Shown here one piece after another: positions 14,697-22,621 of a stretch of 48,415 bases of DNA. The notes under the pieces are model-generated. The model saw only the letters and a program-made list of their open reading frames with translations, did no database searches and was not told the origin of the DNA. The translations under genes were made by a program, and so were the position numbers. Origin of the DNA: JBBQWS01 sp038210415 (GTDB lineage Bacteria; Actinomycetota; Actinomycetes; Prado026); assembly GCA_038210415.1 (NCBI GenBank), contig JBBQWS010000022.1, positions 1 through 48,415 on the forward strand, in the 5' to 3' direction. The first letter of the stretch is position 1, and every line of letters begins with the position of its first letter.

Positions 14697-14702
14697 TAGC
14701 CT
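14697..14702 (+). promoter_or_regulatory. Candidate -10 element, leaderless start of DUF1028 gene
   Basis: TAGCCT ends six bases before the ATG at 14709. The 195-bp divergent gap 14514-14708 otherwise holds only GC-rich inverted stretches without a recognised motif. Confidence 0.4.
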
Positions 14703-14708
14703 TCCGGC

Positions 14709-15569
14709 ATGACCTTCTCGATCGCCGCCCGCAGTGCCGACGGCAGCCAGTTCGGTGTGGCCGTGGCGTCGAAGTTCCTCGCCGTCGGAGCTGCCGTACC
14801 CGCCGCCGAAGCCGGGGTCGGCGCGGTCGCCACGCAGGCGATGGCCAACCTCGGGTACCGCCCCGCGGGGCTCGCGCTGCTCCGCGACGGCGAGCCGCCG
14901 GAGCTCGTGCTGGCCGAGCTCACCGCCGGAGACGATGACCGGGCCCACCGCCAGGTCGGGGTGGTCGGCGTGACCGGCCCGGGCGCGACCTACACCGGAT
15001 CCGCCTGCTTCGACTGGGCCGGAGGGGTCGCCGGGGAGGGCGCGAGCGGCGATGCGTACGCGATCCAGGGCAACATCCTCACCGGCCCGGAGGTCGTCGT
15101 CGCGATGCAACGTGCCTTCGTCACCACGGACCCGGGCGCTGCGCTGGCCGACCGGCTGCTCGCCGCGCTGTTCGCCGGCGACCGCACCGGGGGCGACCGA
15201 CGAGGGCGGCAGTCGGCGGCCTTGTTCGTCGTGAGTCCCGGTGGCGGGTACGGCGGCGGCAGCGACGTCCTCGTGGACCTGCGGGTCGACGACCACGTCG
15301 ACCCTGTCGCCGAGCTCGAGCGCCTGCTCCGCCTGTACGAGCTCTACTTCCACCGGCCGGACCCGGCCGACTGCCTGCCGCTGACCGGGTCGCTGGCCGA
15401 CGAGGTCGCGGGACAGCTCGCCGCAGCCGGTCACCCGGTCGGGGTCGGCGGGCTCGACGGGGCTCTCGCCGACTGGGCGGGCATCGAGAACCTCGAGGAG
15501 CGGCTGCTGCCCGGGGTCATCGACCCGGTCGTGCTCGCGCTCCTGCGCGCCCACGGAGCCTCCGCATGA
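14709..15569 (+). CDS. DUF1028 family protein
   Basis: 286 residues. The N-terminus MTFSIAARSADGSQFGVAVA and the later AVATQAMANLGYRPAGLALL, AIQGNILTG and SPGGGYGGGSDVLVDLRVDD are characteristic of DUF1028, a family predicted to have an Ntn-hydrolase-like fold. No substrate is established. A C-terminal region (about 200-286) resembles the peptidoglycan-binding-like extension seen in some members. Its stop overlaps the glpK start by four bases (ATGA), so the two proteins are made together and a role in glycerol or glycerol-ester use is possible. Confidence 0.8.
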   Translation: MTFSIAARSADGSQFGVAVASKFLAVGAAVPAAEAGVGAVATQAMANLGYRPAGLALLRDGEPPELVLAELTAGDDDRAHRQVGVVGVTGPGATYTGSACFDWAGGVAGEGASGDAYAIQGNILTGPEVVVAMQRAFVTTDPGAALADRLLAALFAGDRTGGDRRGRQSAALFVVSPGGGYGGGSDVLVDLRVDDHVDPVAELERLLRLYELYFHRPDPADCLPLTGSLADEVAGQLAAAGHPVGVGGLDGALADWAGIENLEERLLPGVIDPVVLALLRAHGASA

Positions 15570-17053
15570 GCGTCCTCGCCATCGACGCCGGCACGACCGG
15601 GGTGACCGCGCTGCTCGTCACCCACGACGGGCGGATCGCTGCGAAGGGGTACCAGGAGTTCGCGCAGCACTTCCCCGGCGACGGCTGGGTCGAGCACGCG
15701 CCCGAAGAGATATGGTCCGCCACCTTGCACGCCGTCCAGGAAGCGCTGGACCTCGGCTCCGCGGGCGGCGTCGACGACCCCACCTGCATCGGCATCACGA
15801 ACCAGCGGGAGACCGTCGTCCTGTGGGACCGCGAGACCCTGGGCTCGCCTCGGCGCGCGATCGTCTGGCAGGACCGGCGCACCGCCTCGATCTGCGACCG
15901 GCTGCGCGCACAGGGCCACGAGGACCGCGTCCGCGCGGTGACCGGGCTCCGGCTCGACCCGTACTTCTCGGGTACCAAGCTGACCTGGCTCGCGGAGAAC
16001 GAGCCACGCACCTGGGAGGGAGTGACAGCGGGCCGCACGGCCGTGGGCACGGTCGACTCCTACCTGGTCGCCCGGCTGACCCGGGGCCTGCACCACGTGA
16101 CCGACGCCTCGAACGCGTCCCGCACCCTGCTGTTCGACATCGCCGCTGGGAGCTGGTCGCCCGAGATGTGCGCACTGTTCGGCGTCCCGGTCGAGGCTCT
16201 GCCCGAGGTGGTGCCGTCGTACGGCGTCATCGGTCGCACCGACCCGGTGTCGTTCCTGGGCCTCGACCTGCCCATCGCCGGGATCGCCGGCGACCAGCAG
16301 GCGGCTCTGTTCGGCCAGACCTGCTTCACGGTCGGGTCGTCCAAGTGCACGTACGGCACCGGTTCGTTCATCCTCGTCAACACCGGCGACCAGCCGGTCC
16401 GGTCGTCGTCGGGGCTGCTCACGACCGTCGCCTGGGGCCACCCGGACGGGCGGCTGGAGTACGCGCTGGAAGGGGCGATCTTCGTCACCGGGGCGGCCGT
16501 CCAGTGGCTGCGCGACGGGCTGCAGATCGTGGGTTCGGCGGCCGAGACGGAGGCCGTCGCCGGAACCGTCACCGACTCGGGCGGGGTCGTGTTCGTCCCC
16601 GCGCTGACCGGCCTCGGAGCGCCCGACTGGGACCCGACCGCTCGCGGCCTGATCATCGGCATCACCCGGGGCACGACCCGCGGTCACATCACCCTGGCGA
16701 CCCTGGAGGCCATCGCGTTCGAGGTGCGCGACGTCGTCGACCTGATGACCGCCGAGGCGGGCGTGTCCCTGCCGGTCCTCGCCGTAGACGGCGGAGCGAG
16801 CAACAACGACCTGTTGTGCCAGCTGCAGGCCGACCAGCTCGGAGTTCCCGTCCACCGGCCCGAGGTGCACGAGACGACCGGGCTCGGAGCCGCATTCCTG
16901 GCCGGCCTCGGCACCGGCTTCTGGGCGTCGACGGACGAGCTGGCCCACACCTGGCGCTTGCAGCGACGCTTCGAGCCAGTCCCACGCGCCGACGACTCCG
17001 CGCACGATCGCTGGCGCGACGCGGTCGAGCGGGCCAAGCACTGGTCCCGCTGA
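15566..17053 (+). CDS. glpK: Glycerol kinase
   Basis: 495 residues, normal length for GlpK. Phosphorylates glycerol to sn-glycerol-3-phosphate. FGGY-family features: AIDAGTTGVTALL (5-17), GITNQRETVVLWDRETL, AIVWQDRRTA, VTDASNASRTLLFDI, GIAGDQQAALFGQ, and the ATPase segment LAVDGGASNNDLLCQLQAD. The usual DQGTTSSR phosphate loop is changed to DAGTTGVT, a form more often seen in FGGY carbohydrate kinases, but the substrate motifs still favour glycerol. It is translationally coupled to the DUF1028 gene. Inverted-repeat element B begins 44 bp after its stop. Confidence 0.88.
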   Translation: MSVLAIDAGTTGVTALLVTHDGRIAAKGYQEFAQHFPGDGWVEHAPEEIWSATLHAVQEALDLGSAGGVDDPTCIGITNQRETVVLWDRETLGSPRRAIVWQDRRTASICDRLRAQGHEDRVRAVTGLRLDPYFSGTKLTWLAENEPRTWEGVTAGRTAVGTVDSYLVARLTRGLHHVTDASNASRTLLFDIAAGSWSPEMCALFGVPVEALPEVVPSYGVIGRTDPVSFLGLDLPIAGIAGDQQAALFGQTCFTVGSSKCTYGTGSFILVNTGDQPVRSSSGLLTTVAWGHPDGRLEYALEGAIFVTGAAVQWLRDGLQIVGSAAETEAVAGTVTDSGGVVFVPALTGLGAPDWDPTARGLIIGITRGTTRGHITLATLEAIAFEVRDVVDLMTAEAGVSLPVLAVDGGASNNDLLCQLQADQLGVPVHRPEVHETTGLGAAFLAGLGTGFWASTDELAHTWRLQRRFEPVPRADDSAHDRWRDAVERAKHWSR

Positions 17054-17096
17054 CCCCACTGCCCCCCTACCCCGTACCGCCGCTGCCCCCCTACCG

Positions 17097-17254
17097 CCAC
17101 AAGGGTCCCCTCTCGCCGCTAGATCGAGCTCACGCGGCCATCATGCGGGAGCGAGCTTCTCAGCCGCCGGCCCAGGAAGTGACGCGGGGACCCACGGTGC
17201 GCAGTCCAGAGGGGATGCAGAACGCGGCCTAATGGCATGAAGGGGCCCATGTGG
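17097..17254. repeat. Inverted-repeat element B (158 bp), related to element A
   Basis: Arms at 17097-17130 and 17221-17254 pair at 23 of 34 positions and share the outer motif CCACA-(A/T)GGG(T/C)CCC with element A. The left arm ends TAGATCGAGCT, close to TAGATCGAGGT of the element A right arm. C-rich sequence before and G-rich sequence after lengthen the complementarity. It fills the gap between the convergent glpK and plsC stops. Greater arm divergence and a shorter core suggest an older copy than A. Confidence 0.65.
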
Positions 17255-17273
17255 CGAAACGGGGGGGTGGGGG

Positions 17274-18020
17274 TTAGGCGGCCGGCAGGACCGGCTGCTC
17301 GATGGCCTCGGTGAGGGAGATGACCGATGCCGGCTGACGCCCGGCCGCGAGCTCGGTCTTGGCCTTCGTCGCGTAGATGTCGACGTACTGCTGGCCCGAG
17401 AGCGTCATGAGCTCGTACATCACCTCGTCGGTGATCGACCGCAGAACGAAACGGTCGCTCTCCAGCCCTGCGTACCGCGAGAAGTCGAGCGGCGGACCAA
17501 TCTTGAGGCCGACCCGCATGATCCGCGGCCGGACCCGGCCGGGCGGCTGGATCTTTTCGGTGTCGATCATCGCCACCGGGATCACCGGCACGCCCGCCTC
17601 GAGGGCCATCCGTGCCACGCCGACCTTGCCGCGGTACAGCTGGCCGTCGGGCGATCGGGTGCCCTCGGGGTAGATCGCCAACAGCTCGCCCGAGGACAGG
17701 ATCCGAAGCGCGGTGTCGATGGCCGCCTGACTCGCAGCACCGCCCGAACGGTCCACCGGCACTTGGTTGATCCCGCGGAAGAACGCCGCCGTGAGGCGGC
17801 CCTTCACGCCTGTGCCGGTGAAGTACTCCTGCTTGGCCATGAAGGTGATCCGGCGCGGAGCGACCAGCGGCAAGAAGATCGAGTCGGAGAACGAGAGGTG
17901 GTTGCTCGCCAGGATCGCCGCGCCGTCCTCAGGCAGGTTTTCGAGCCCTTCGACCCAGGGGCGGAAGAGCAGACGAAGCAGTGGTCCGAGCAGGACTCGC
18001 TTGAGCACCCAGTAGAACAA
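17274..18020 (-). CDS. plsC: 1-acyl-sn-glycerol-3-phosphate acyltransferase
   Basis: 248 residues. Adds the second acyl chain to lysophosphatidic acid in phospholipid synthesis. The acyltransferase blocks are all present: NHLSFSD (H-x4-D catalytic pair), GINQVPVDRS, YPEGTRSPDGQLYRG and PVIPVAMIDTE. A hydrophobic amphipathic N-terminus (FYWVLKRVLLGPLLRLLF) would anchor it to the membrane. A GTG at 18026 is embedded in the perfect ribosome-binding site GGAGGTGA, so the TTG at 18020, five bases beyond GGAGG, is the likelier start. The position matches M. tuberculosis Rv2182c. The 207-bp gap before the divergent esterase shows no clear motif. Confidence 0.9.
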   Translation of the reverse strand: MFYWVLKRVLLGPLLRLLFRPWVEGLENLPEDGAAILASNHLSFSDSIFLPLVAPRRITFMAKQEYFTGTGVKGRLTAAFFRGINQVPVDRSGGAASQAAIDTALRILSSGELLAIYPEGTRSPDGQLYRGKVGVARMALEAGVPVIPVAMIDTEKIQPPGRVRPRIMRVGLKIGPPLDFSRYAGLESDRFVLRSITDEVMYELMTLSGQQYVDIYATKAKTELAAGRQPASVISLTEAIEQPVLPAA

Positions 18021-18234
18021 CGTCACCTCCCGACATCTGCAACCTTCACCCTAGGAGCGGACCCCAGGTGCGAGCAACGCCCCGCGCGCAGCCATGCCCG
18101 ACTGGAGCAATCGTCTCGAACGGGTGAACCATCGTCGCGCGTCCGGCGTGGGCGTGCGACGATGCGGTGAGCCCCACCGTAGTCGCTCGTCGTGCCCCAG
18201 ACCTCGAAACGCTCGTCCCCACCTGGAGAGTCCC

Positions 18235-18987
18235 GTGCCGCTGATCCCCGGTGCCGAATCGTTCGCCCACGACGGCGGATCCGTGGGTGGGCTTGTCATC
18301 CACGGCTTCACCGGCTCACCGAAGTCGATGCGGCCCTGGGCCGAGCATCTCGCCGAGGCCGGGCTCACCGTCCGGCTCCCCCGACTGCCCGGCCACGGCT
18401 CGACCTGGCAGGACATGGCAGTGACCACATGGGACGACTGGTACGGCGAGGTAGAGCGGTCCTTCGCCGAGCTCTCGGCCGCGTGCCAGCAGGTCTTCGT
18501 CATGGGCCTGTCGATGGGCGGGTCGCTGGCGCTGCGCCTGGCAGAGCAGCATGGCGATGCCGTCGCAGGGCTGGTGCTCGTCAACCCTGCGGTTCACAGC
18601 GAGAACAAGGCGATGGCCCTGCTCCCGGTGCTGAAACACCTCGTGCCGTCGCTGAAGGGAATCGGCAACGACATCGCGATGCCCGGCCAGGACGAAGGTG
18701 GCTACGACCGCACCCCGCTGAAGCCGCTGCACAGCCTCACCCAGGCCTGGGAGCAGATCCGGGCCGACATCGAGAAGGTCACCCAGCCGATCCTGCTGTT
18801 CCGCAGCGCCCTCGACAACGTCGTGGAGCCCTCGAACGCGTCGTGGCTGCTCGGCCACGTCCGCTCGAGCGACGTCGAGGAGCGGGTGCTCGCCAAGAGT
18901 CAGCACGTCGCGACGCTCGACTACGACGCAGCCGAGATCTTCGCGGGCAGCGTGGAGTTCGTTCGCCGACTGGCTCTGCAGGGCTGA
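18235..18987 (+). CDS. Alpha/beta hydrolase (carboxylesterase / monoacylglycerol-lipase type)
   Basis: 250 residues. The oxyanion-hole motif HGFTGSP (23-29), the cap-entry motif LPGHGSTW, nucleophile elbow GLSMGG with Ser93, acid in SALDNVVEP and His in SQHVATLD give a complete catalytic triad. The pattern is that of Est30-like carboxylesterases and monoacylglycerol lipases. It diverges from plsC, so turnover of acylglycerols is a reasonable but unproved role. GTG start with GGAG six bases upstream. Confidence 0.83.
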   Translation: MPLIPGAESFAHDGGSVGGLVIHGFTGSPKSMRPWAEHLAEAGLTVRLPRLPGHGSTWQDMAVTTWDDWYGEVERSFAELSAACQQVFVMGLSMGGSLALRLAEQHGDAVAGLVLVNPAVHSENKAMALLPVLKHLVPSLKGIGNDIAMPGQDEGGYDRTPLKPLHSLTQAWEQIRADIEKVTQPILLFRSALDNVVEPSNASWLLGHVRSSDVEERVLAKSQHVATLDYDAAEIFAGSVEFVRRLALQG

Positions 18988-18991
18988 CGGT

Positions 18992-19741
18992 ATGAGAGGC
19001 AACGGGCTGAGCGCGGCGGCATACGTCGCGGTCGCCGACGTGGCACCGGAGTCCGCCGACTCGTTGCTGCTGACCCTTGCCGACCACGGTGTCGCCGCGT
19101 ACGCCTCGGCGTCACCGGAATCCGCCGGCCGGTTGCCCGTAGACCGCCTCTACGTCGACAGCGCCGCCGAGGATCTCGCCCGGATCCTGATCGGCGAACG
19201 ACTCGCCGCCGACTTCGACTCCGACCTCGACCCGGAGGGTGCGGACGGCAGCCGGCGCGCGGACGGCGGCCAGGGCGCGCTCGGCGAGCCCGACCTCGAC
19301 ATCGACGCGCAGTTCGCCCAGATCGTCGCCGGGTACGACCAGGACACTGCCGGCACCCAGCCCGTCCTGCCGTCGACCTGGACCGCTCCCCGCGCCGCCG
19401 ACCCCGGACCGCCGCCGCACCCGGGTGGGCCCGACGCGGCGACCCTCGGCTGGGGCGATCTGCTGCGTCCGCCGCCGGCCGAACCCGCCGACGACGGTGA
19501 CCGCTACGTTCCGCCACCACCTCCCCCGCTGCCCGAGACGGACGCGATCACCCGGTTCGGCTGGGCCGGAGTCCTCGGTGGCCCGGCCGTGCTGTTCGGC
19601 GCGGTCCTGTTCGACTGGCAGCTCGAGAGCTGGATCCTGCTCCTGGCCGCCTCGGCGTTCATCGCCGGTTTCGTCGCTCTGGTGTCCAGGCTGGACGTCG
19701 ATCGCGACGAGGACGACCCGGACGACGGCGCGGTCGTCTGA
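18992..19741 (+). CDS. Conserved actinobacterial protein with two C-terminal membrane helices
   Basis: 249 residues, family not recognised. The N-terminus (AAYVAVADVAPESADSLLLT, then GVAAYASASP) looks like a small alpha/beta sensor-type domain resembling DUF2007-like folds. An acidic, Pro-rich linker (about 75-185, with PPPPPPLPE) leads to two transmembrane helices at about 193-205 and 212-232, and an Asp-rich tail. It starts four bases after the esterase stop and is probably co-transcribed. Confidence 0.6.
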   Translation: MRGNGLSAAAYVAVADVAPESADSLLLTLADHGVAAYASASPESAGRLPVDRLYVDSAAEDLARILIGERLAADFDSDLDPEGADGSRRADGGQGALGEPDLDIDAQFAQIVAGYDQDTAGTQPVLPSTWTAPRAADPGPPPHPGGPDAATLGWGDLLRPPPAEPADDGDRYVPPPPPPLPETDAITRFGWAGVLGGPAVLFGAVLFDWQLESWILLLAASAFIAGFVALVSRLDVDRDEDDPDDGAVV

Positions 19742-19817
19742 GCCGCACTCGTTCTGGCAGGATCCCCGCGGTAGCCACCTGCAGCCGCGGGTGGTCCGCC
19801 CGAGCAAGGAGCATGCG

Positions 19818-21056
19818 GTGCCCGCCAGCGAAGCAGTCGAGATCCACGGCCACATCCTTGACTCGGGGATGCTGTCGAAGCTGCTCGACGACGTCCTGGA
19901 GTTCGGCACCGACTACGCGATCGAGCGGTTCGACGTCGGCAAGGGGCCGGCCGACGAGTCGAGTGCGCGGATCCGAGTCACCGCCGCCGACGACGACACG
20001 CTCCAGCTCCTGCTCATGCGGATCCAGATTCACGGCGCCAACCTGGTCGACCCCGGGGAGGCCGTGCTTCGCGAGGTCGACCGCGACGGCATGTTCCCCG
20101 AGGACTTCTACTCGACCACCAACCTCGAGACCGAGGTCCGCATCGACGGCCGCTGGTACCGCGTGCCCAATCCCGAGATGGACTGCGGCCTGGTCGTGGT
20201 GGGCGAGGGCGGCGACCTGATCGTCGTGACGGTGCCGGTGAGCGACGTGTCGGCTGGGTCCCGCGTCGTCTGCGGATCCCATGGCGTACGCGTGGTCATC
20301 GCCCCGAAGGAGCGCACTGACGAGAGCGTGTTCGAGTTCATGAACTCCGTCGTGTCCAGCGAGAAGCCGCAGGCGCTGCAGGTGCGGCAGATCGCCCAGC
20401 AGATGCGTGAGGTGAAGGCCGCGGGCAAGCGGGTGCTGTGGGTCGGCGGCCCGGCCGTGGTGCACACGGGGGCCGCCCCTGCGTTCTGTGCCCTGATCGA
20501 CGCCGGCTACGTCGACGTGCTGTTCGCCGGCAACGCCCTCGCCACCCACGACATCGAGGCGTCATTCTACGGAACCTCCTTAGGCGTCGACCTCTCGAAG
20601 GGATCGGGCGTCGACCACGGGCACGAGCACCACATCAGGGCGATCAACCGGATCCGCCGGGCCGGCTCGATCGCCGATGCGGTCGAGCAGGGCGTGCTCA
20701 CCAGTGGGGTCATGCACTCCATGGTGCGAGGCGGCAAGCCGTACGTGCTCGTCGGCTCGGTGCGTGACGACGGACCGCTGCCCGACGTGTACACCGATGT
20801 GATCGAGGGCCAGCGCGCCATGCGGGCGAACCTGGCCGACGTCGGCTTCGCGATCATGGTGGCGACGATGCTGCATGCGATCGCGACCGGCAACATCCTG
20901 CCCGCCTCGGTGCCGCTCGTCTGCGTCGACATCAACCCGGCGACGGTCACCAAGCTGTCCGACCGGGGCAGCGCCCAGGCGACCGGCGTGGTCACCGACA
21001 TCGGCCTGTTCCTCGAGCAGCTGGCCCAGGAGCTCACCGGCTACCGCGCGGTGTGA
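19818..21056 (+). CDS. TIGR00300 family protein (arginine dihydrolase / ornithine cyclodeaminase-like)
   Basis: 412 residues. The sequence (GHILDSGMLSKLLDDVLEFG, SARIRVTAADDDTLQLLL, VLWVGGPAVVHTGAAPAFCA, FAGNALATHDIEASFYGTSL, GHEHHIRAINRIRRAGSIAD) matches the family first called the LOR/SDH conserved region, TIGR00300. Members include the archaeal-type ornithine cyclodeaminase and the bifunctional cyanobacterial AgrE/ArgZ. A Rossmann-like nucleotide site is consistent with VGGPAVVHTGA. The likely chemistry is conversion of arginine or ornithine towards proline, but which half-reaction is retained cannot be decided here. GTG start with AGGAG six bases upstream. Confidence 0.75.
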   Translation: MPASEAVEIHGHILDSGMLSKLLDDVLEFGTDYAIERFDVGKGPADESSARIRVTAADDDTLQLLLMRIQIHGANLVDPGEAVLREVDRDGMFPEDFYSTTNLETEVRIDGRWYRVPNPEMDCGLVVVGEGGDLIVVTVPVSDVSAGSRVVCGSHGVRVVIAPKERTDESVFEFMNSVVSSEKPQALQVRQIAQQMREVKAAGKRVLWVGGPAVVHTGAAPAFCALIDAGYVDVLFAGNALATHDIEASFYGTSLGVDLSKGSGVDHGHEHHIRAINRIRRAGSIADAVEQGVLTSGVMHSMVRGGKPYVLVGSVRDDGPLPDVYTDVIEGQRAMRANLADVGFAIMVATMLHAIATGNILPASVPLVCVDINPATVTKLSDRGSAQATGVVTDIGLFLEQLAQELTGYRAV

Positions 21057-21113
21057 GCCACTTCACCCGCCGAAGGGGATCATCCAGAGCGACGCCAGCG
21101 TCTTACAAGGTGA

Positions 21114-21140
21114 GGGCAGTACGAACCGTTCGTGCTGCCC
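21114..21140 (+). terminator. Hairpin after the TIGR00300 gene
   Basis: GGGCAGTACGAA and TTCGTGCTGCCC form a 12-bp stem (one G-T pair) around a three-base CCG loop, 57 bases after the stop. There is no T tract, as is common for actinobacterial terminators. Confidence 0.5.
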
Positions 21141-21168
21141 GGCTGGTCCCCGCAAAGGATGATTTCCC

Positions 21169-21318
21169 GTGTCTTCGCCCATGATTCCCGCCTCGCTCAT
21201 CGCCCACGGACTGCTCGACTCGACGCGCGGCCTGGCCCCGGAGTCGACCCGTCGCACTTCACCGCGTCGGGGCCGGACCCTGCGCGACCGGCTGCGTCGC
21301 CACCCGAGCAGCAGCTAG
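21169..21318 (+). CDS. Possible small Arg-rich protein (49 aa)
   Basis: Begins with GTG as MSSPMIPASLIAHGLLDSTR and ends in an Arg-rich run (RTLRDRLRRHPSSS). AAAGGA lies about ten bases before the start. It follows a terminator-like hairpin and its TAG stop overlaps the glucokinase stop in a CTAG palindrome. Codon choice is GC3-rich, but the ORF is too short for this to be decisive. No family recognised. Confidence 0.3.
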   Translation: MSSPMIPASLIAHGLLDSTRGLAPESTRRTSPRRGRTLRDRLRRHPSSS

Positions 21319-22334
21319 GAGCCCGAGGGCGTCGGCGTGACCGCTCCGGTTCGAGCCAGTTCCGCCGCGCCGACCACGCCCGCCTCGTTGCCCAGCGCCG
21401 CCGCGATGATTGCGGCCGCGGGTCGGTAGTCGGCTGCCATCAGGTGGTCGGCGAAGGCCGCCCGGGCTGGATCCAGCAGCAACGCCCCGGCCTCGGAAAC
21501 CCCTCCTCCGATGACGAAACACTCCGGATCCAGCATCGCGGCCATCTCGGCCATGCCCCGGCCGAGCCAGTAGCCCGTCCGCTCGAAGGCGGCCAGCGCC
21601 ACTGGGTCCCCCGAGCGCGCGGCCTGCGTGACGTGAGGGCCGGCAACACCTTCCGGTGAACCGTCACCGAGCGACAGCAGCAGCGAGGCGCCCTCGCGGT
21701 CCTCGGCCGCACCGGTGCGGGCCTCGCGCAGCAAGGCGTTGCCACTGGCGTACTGCTCCCAGCAGCCGTGACGGCCGCAGCCGCAGGCGCGCCCGTCCGG
21801 AACCAGCACGATGTGTCCGAGCTCGCCGGAAAGGCCGTAGCGACCGCGATACAGCCGGCCGTCGAGGATCAGTGCGCCACCGATCCCGGTGCCGACGGTG
21901 ATCATCACGACGTCGGTACGCCCACGGGCAGCGCCGAACCGGTACTCCGCCCAGGCGGCGGCGTTGGCGTCGTTCTCGACCACCACGGGCAGCCCCGTGG
22001 ACGCCTCGAGCAGTGCCCGCACCGGCTGCTCGCGCCAGTTCAGGTTGGGCGCGAACCGCACCACCGACCGGGTCTCGTCGACCAGTCCCGCGGCGCCCAC
22101 CCCGACCGCCACGATGTCGTGGTCGGCAGCGAGCTCACGTACGACGTCGGCGATGACCTGCTCTGCGGCGCCCGGCTGGCTCGCTGTTGTCGCCCGGCGC
22201 ACGTGGGCGAGGACCCGGCCCTGCTCGTCGACGACGCCCGCCGCGACCTTGGTGCCCCCGACGTCGACGCCTACGGTCAGCCCCACGCGGTCACCCCGGT
22301 CCCCACTCGTCGATGTCCTTCGACTCGATGTCAT
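21315..22334 (-). CDS. glkA: ROK-family glucokinase
   Basis: 339 residues. Phosphorylates glucose with ATP. ROK signatures: VGVDVGGTKVAAG (21-33), VENDANAAAWAEY, ITVGTGIGGALI, LSGELGHIVL and the zinc motif CGCGRHGCWEQYASG. In Streptomyces a glucokinase of this type mediates carbon catabolite repression and lies in a comparable neighbourhood. ATG at 22334 overlaps the preceding stop by four bases (ATGA), so it is translationally coupled to the Cys-motif protein and the ArsA-like ATPase. A GTG at about 22286 is an alternative start. Confidence 0.92.
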   Translation of the reverse strand: MTSSRRTSTSGDRGDRVGLTVGVDVGGTKVAAGVVDEQGRVLAHVRRATTASQPGAAEQVIADVVRELAADHDIVAVGVGAAGLVDETRSVVRFAPNLNWREQPVRALLEASTGLPVVVENDANAAAWAEYRFGAARGRTDVVMITVGTGIGGALILDGRLYRGRYGLSGELGHIVLVPDGRACGCGRHGCWEQYASGNALLREARTGAAEDREGASLLLSLGDGSPEGVAGPHVTQAARSGDPVALAAFERTGYWLGRGMAEMAAMLDPECFVIGGGVSEAGALLLDPARAAFADHLMAADYRPAAAIIAAALGNEAGVVGAAELARTGAVTPTPSGS

Positions 22335-22621
22335 TCGACATCGATGTGCTGGATGCCGGTGGACCGCCGGGACGACCACTCGCGCTCGTGCGCGTCGACG
22401 GCCGCCCGCAACGCCGCGAACAACGACGTCGCCGCCGCGCCCAAGTGCTCGACCAGCTCGGGCCGGCTGCCGCGCAGGGCGCTGATCAGCTGGCACACCG
22501 GGCAGAGCTGGCACTCGGGGCTCCCGGTAGCGAGGTGGTCGGTGCTGCCGGCGGAAGCACGCTTGGCCCACTCCTGAACCGCATCGAACAGCTTGCTGGC
22601 CTCCTCGGCCGTCGCGCTCAC
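22331..22621 (-). CDS. Rv2183c-like small Cys-motif protein
   Basis: 96 residues. An N-terminal helix (ATAEEASKLFDAVQEWAKRA) is followed by a CQLCPVCQ motif (Cys37, 40, 43) and a C-terminal helix (SLFAALRAAVDAHEREW). The Cys cluster may bind metal. It overlaps the ArsA-like ATPase and glucokinase genes by four bases on both sides, an arrangement that matches Rv2183c/Rv2184c in M. tuberculosis. Function unknown. Confidence 0.7.
   Translation of the reverse strand: MSATAEEASKLFDAVQEWAKRASAGSTDHLATGSPECQLCPVCQLISALRGSRPELVEHLGAAATSLFAALRAAVDAHEREWSSRRSTGIQHIDVE

Noticed and set aside
14620..14700. Possible glycine-riboswitch-like GCGGGAGAGACC before the DUF1028 gene
   Set aside because: The second conserved block (CGCCGAAGG-type) and the usual tandem aptamer are missing, and the gene is not a glycine-use gene. 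A leaderless promoter within the same stretch also argues against it.
17041..17260. Element B read as a simple rho-independent terminator of glpK
   Set aside because: The arms are separated by about 90 bp, there is no T tract, and the similarity to element A at another locus points to a repeated element; a terminator role as a side effect remains possible.
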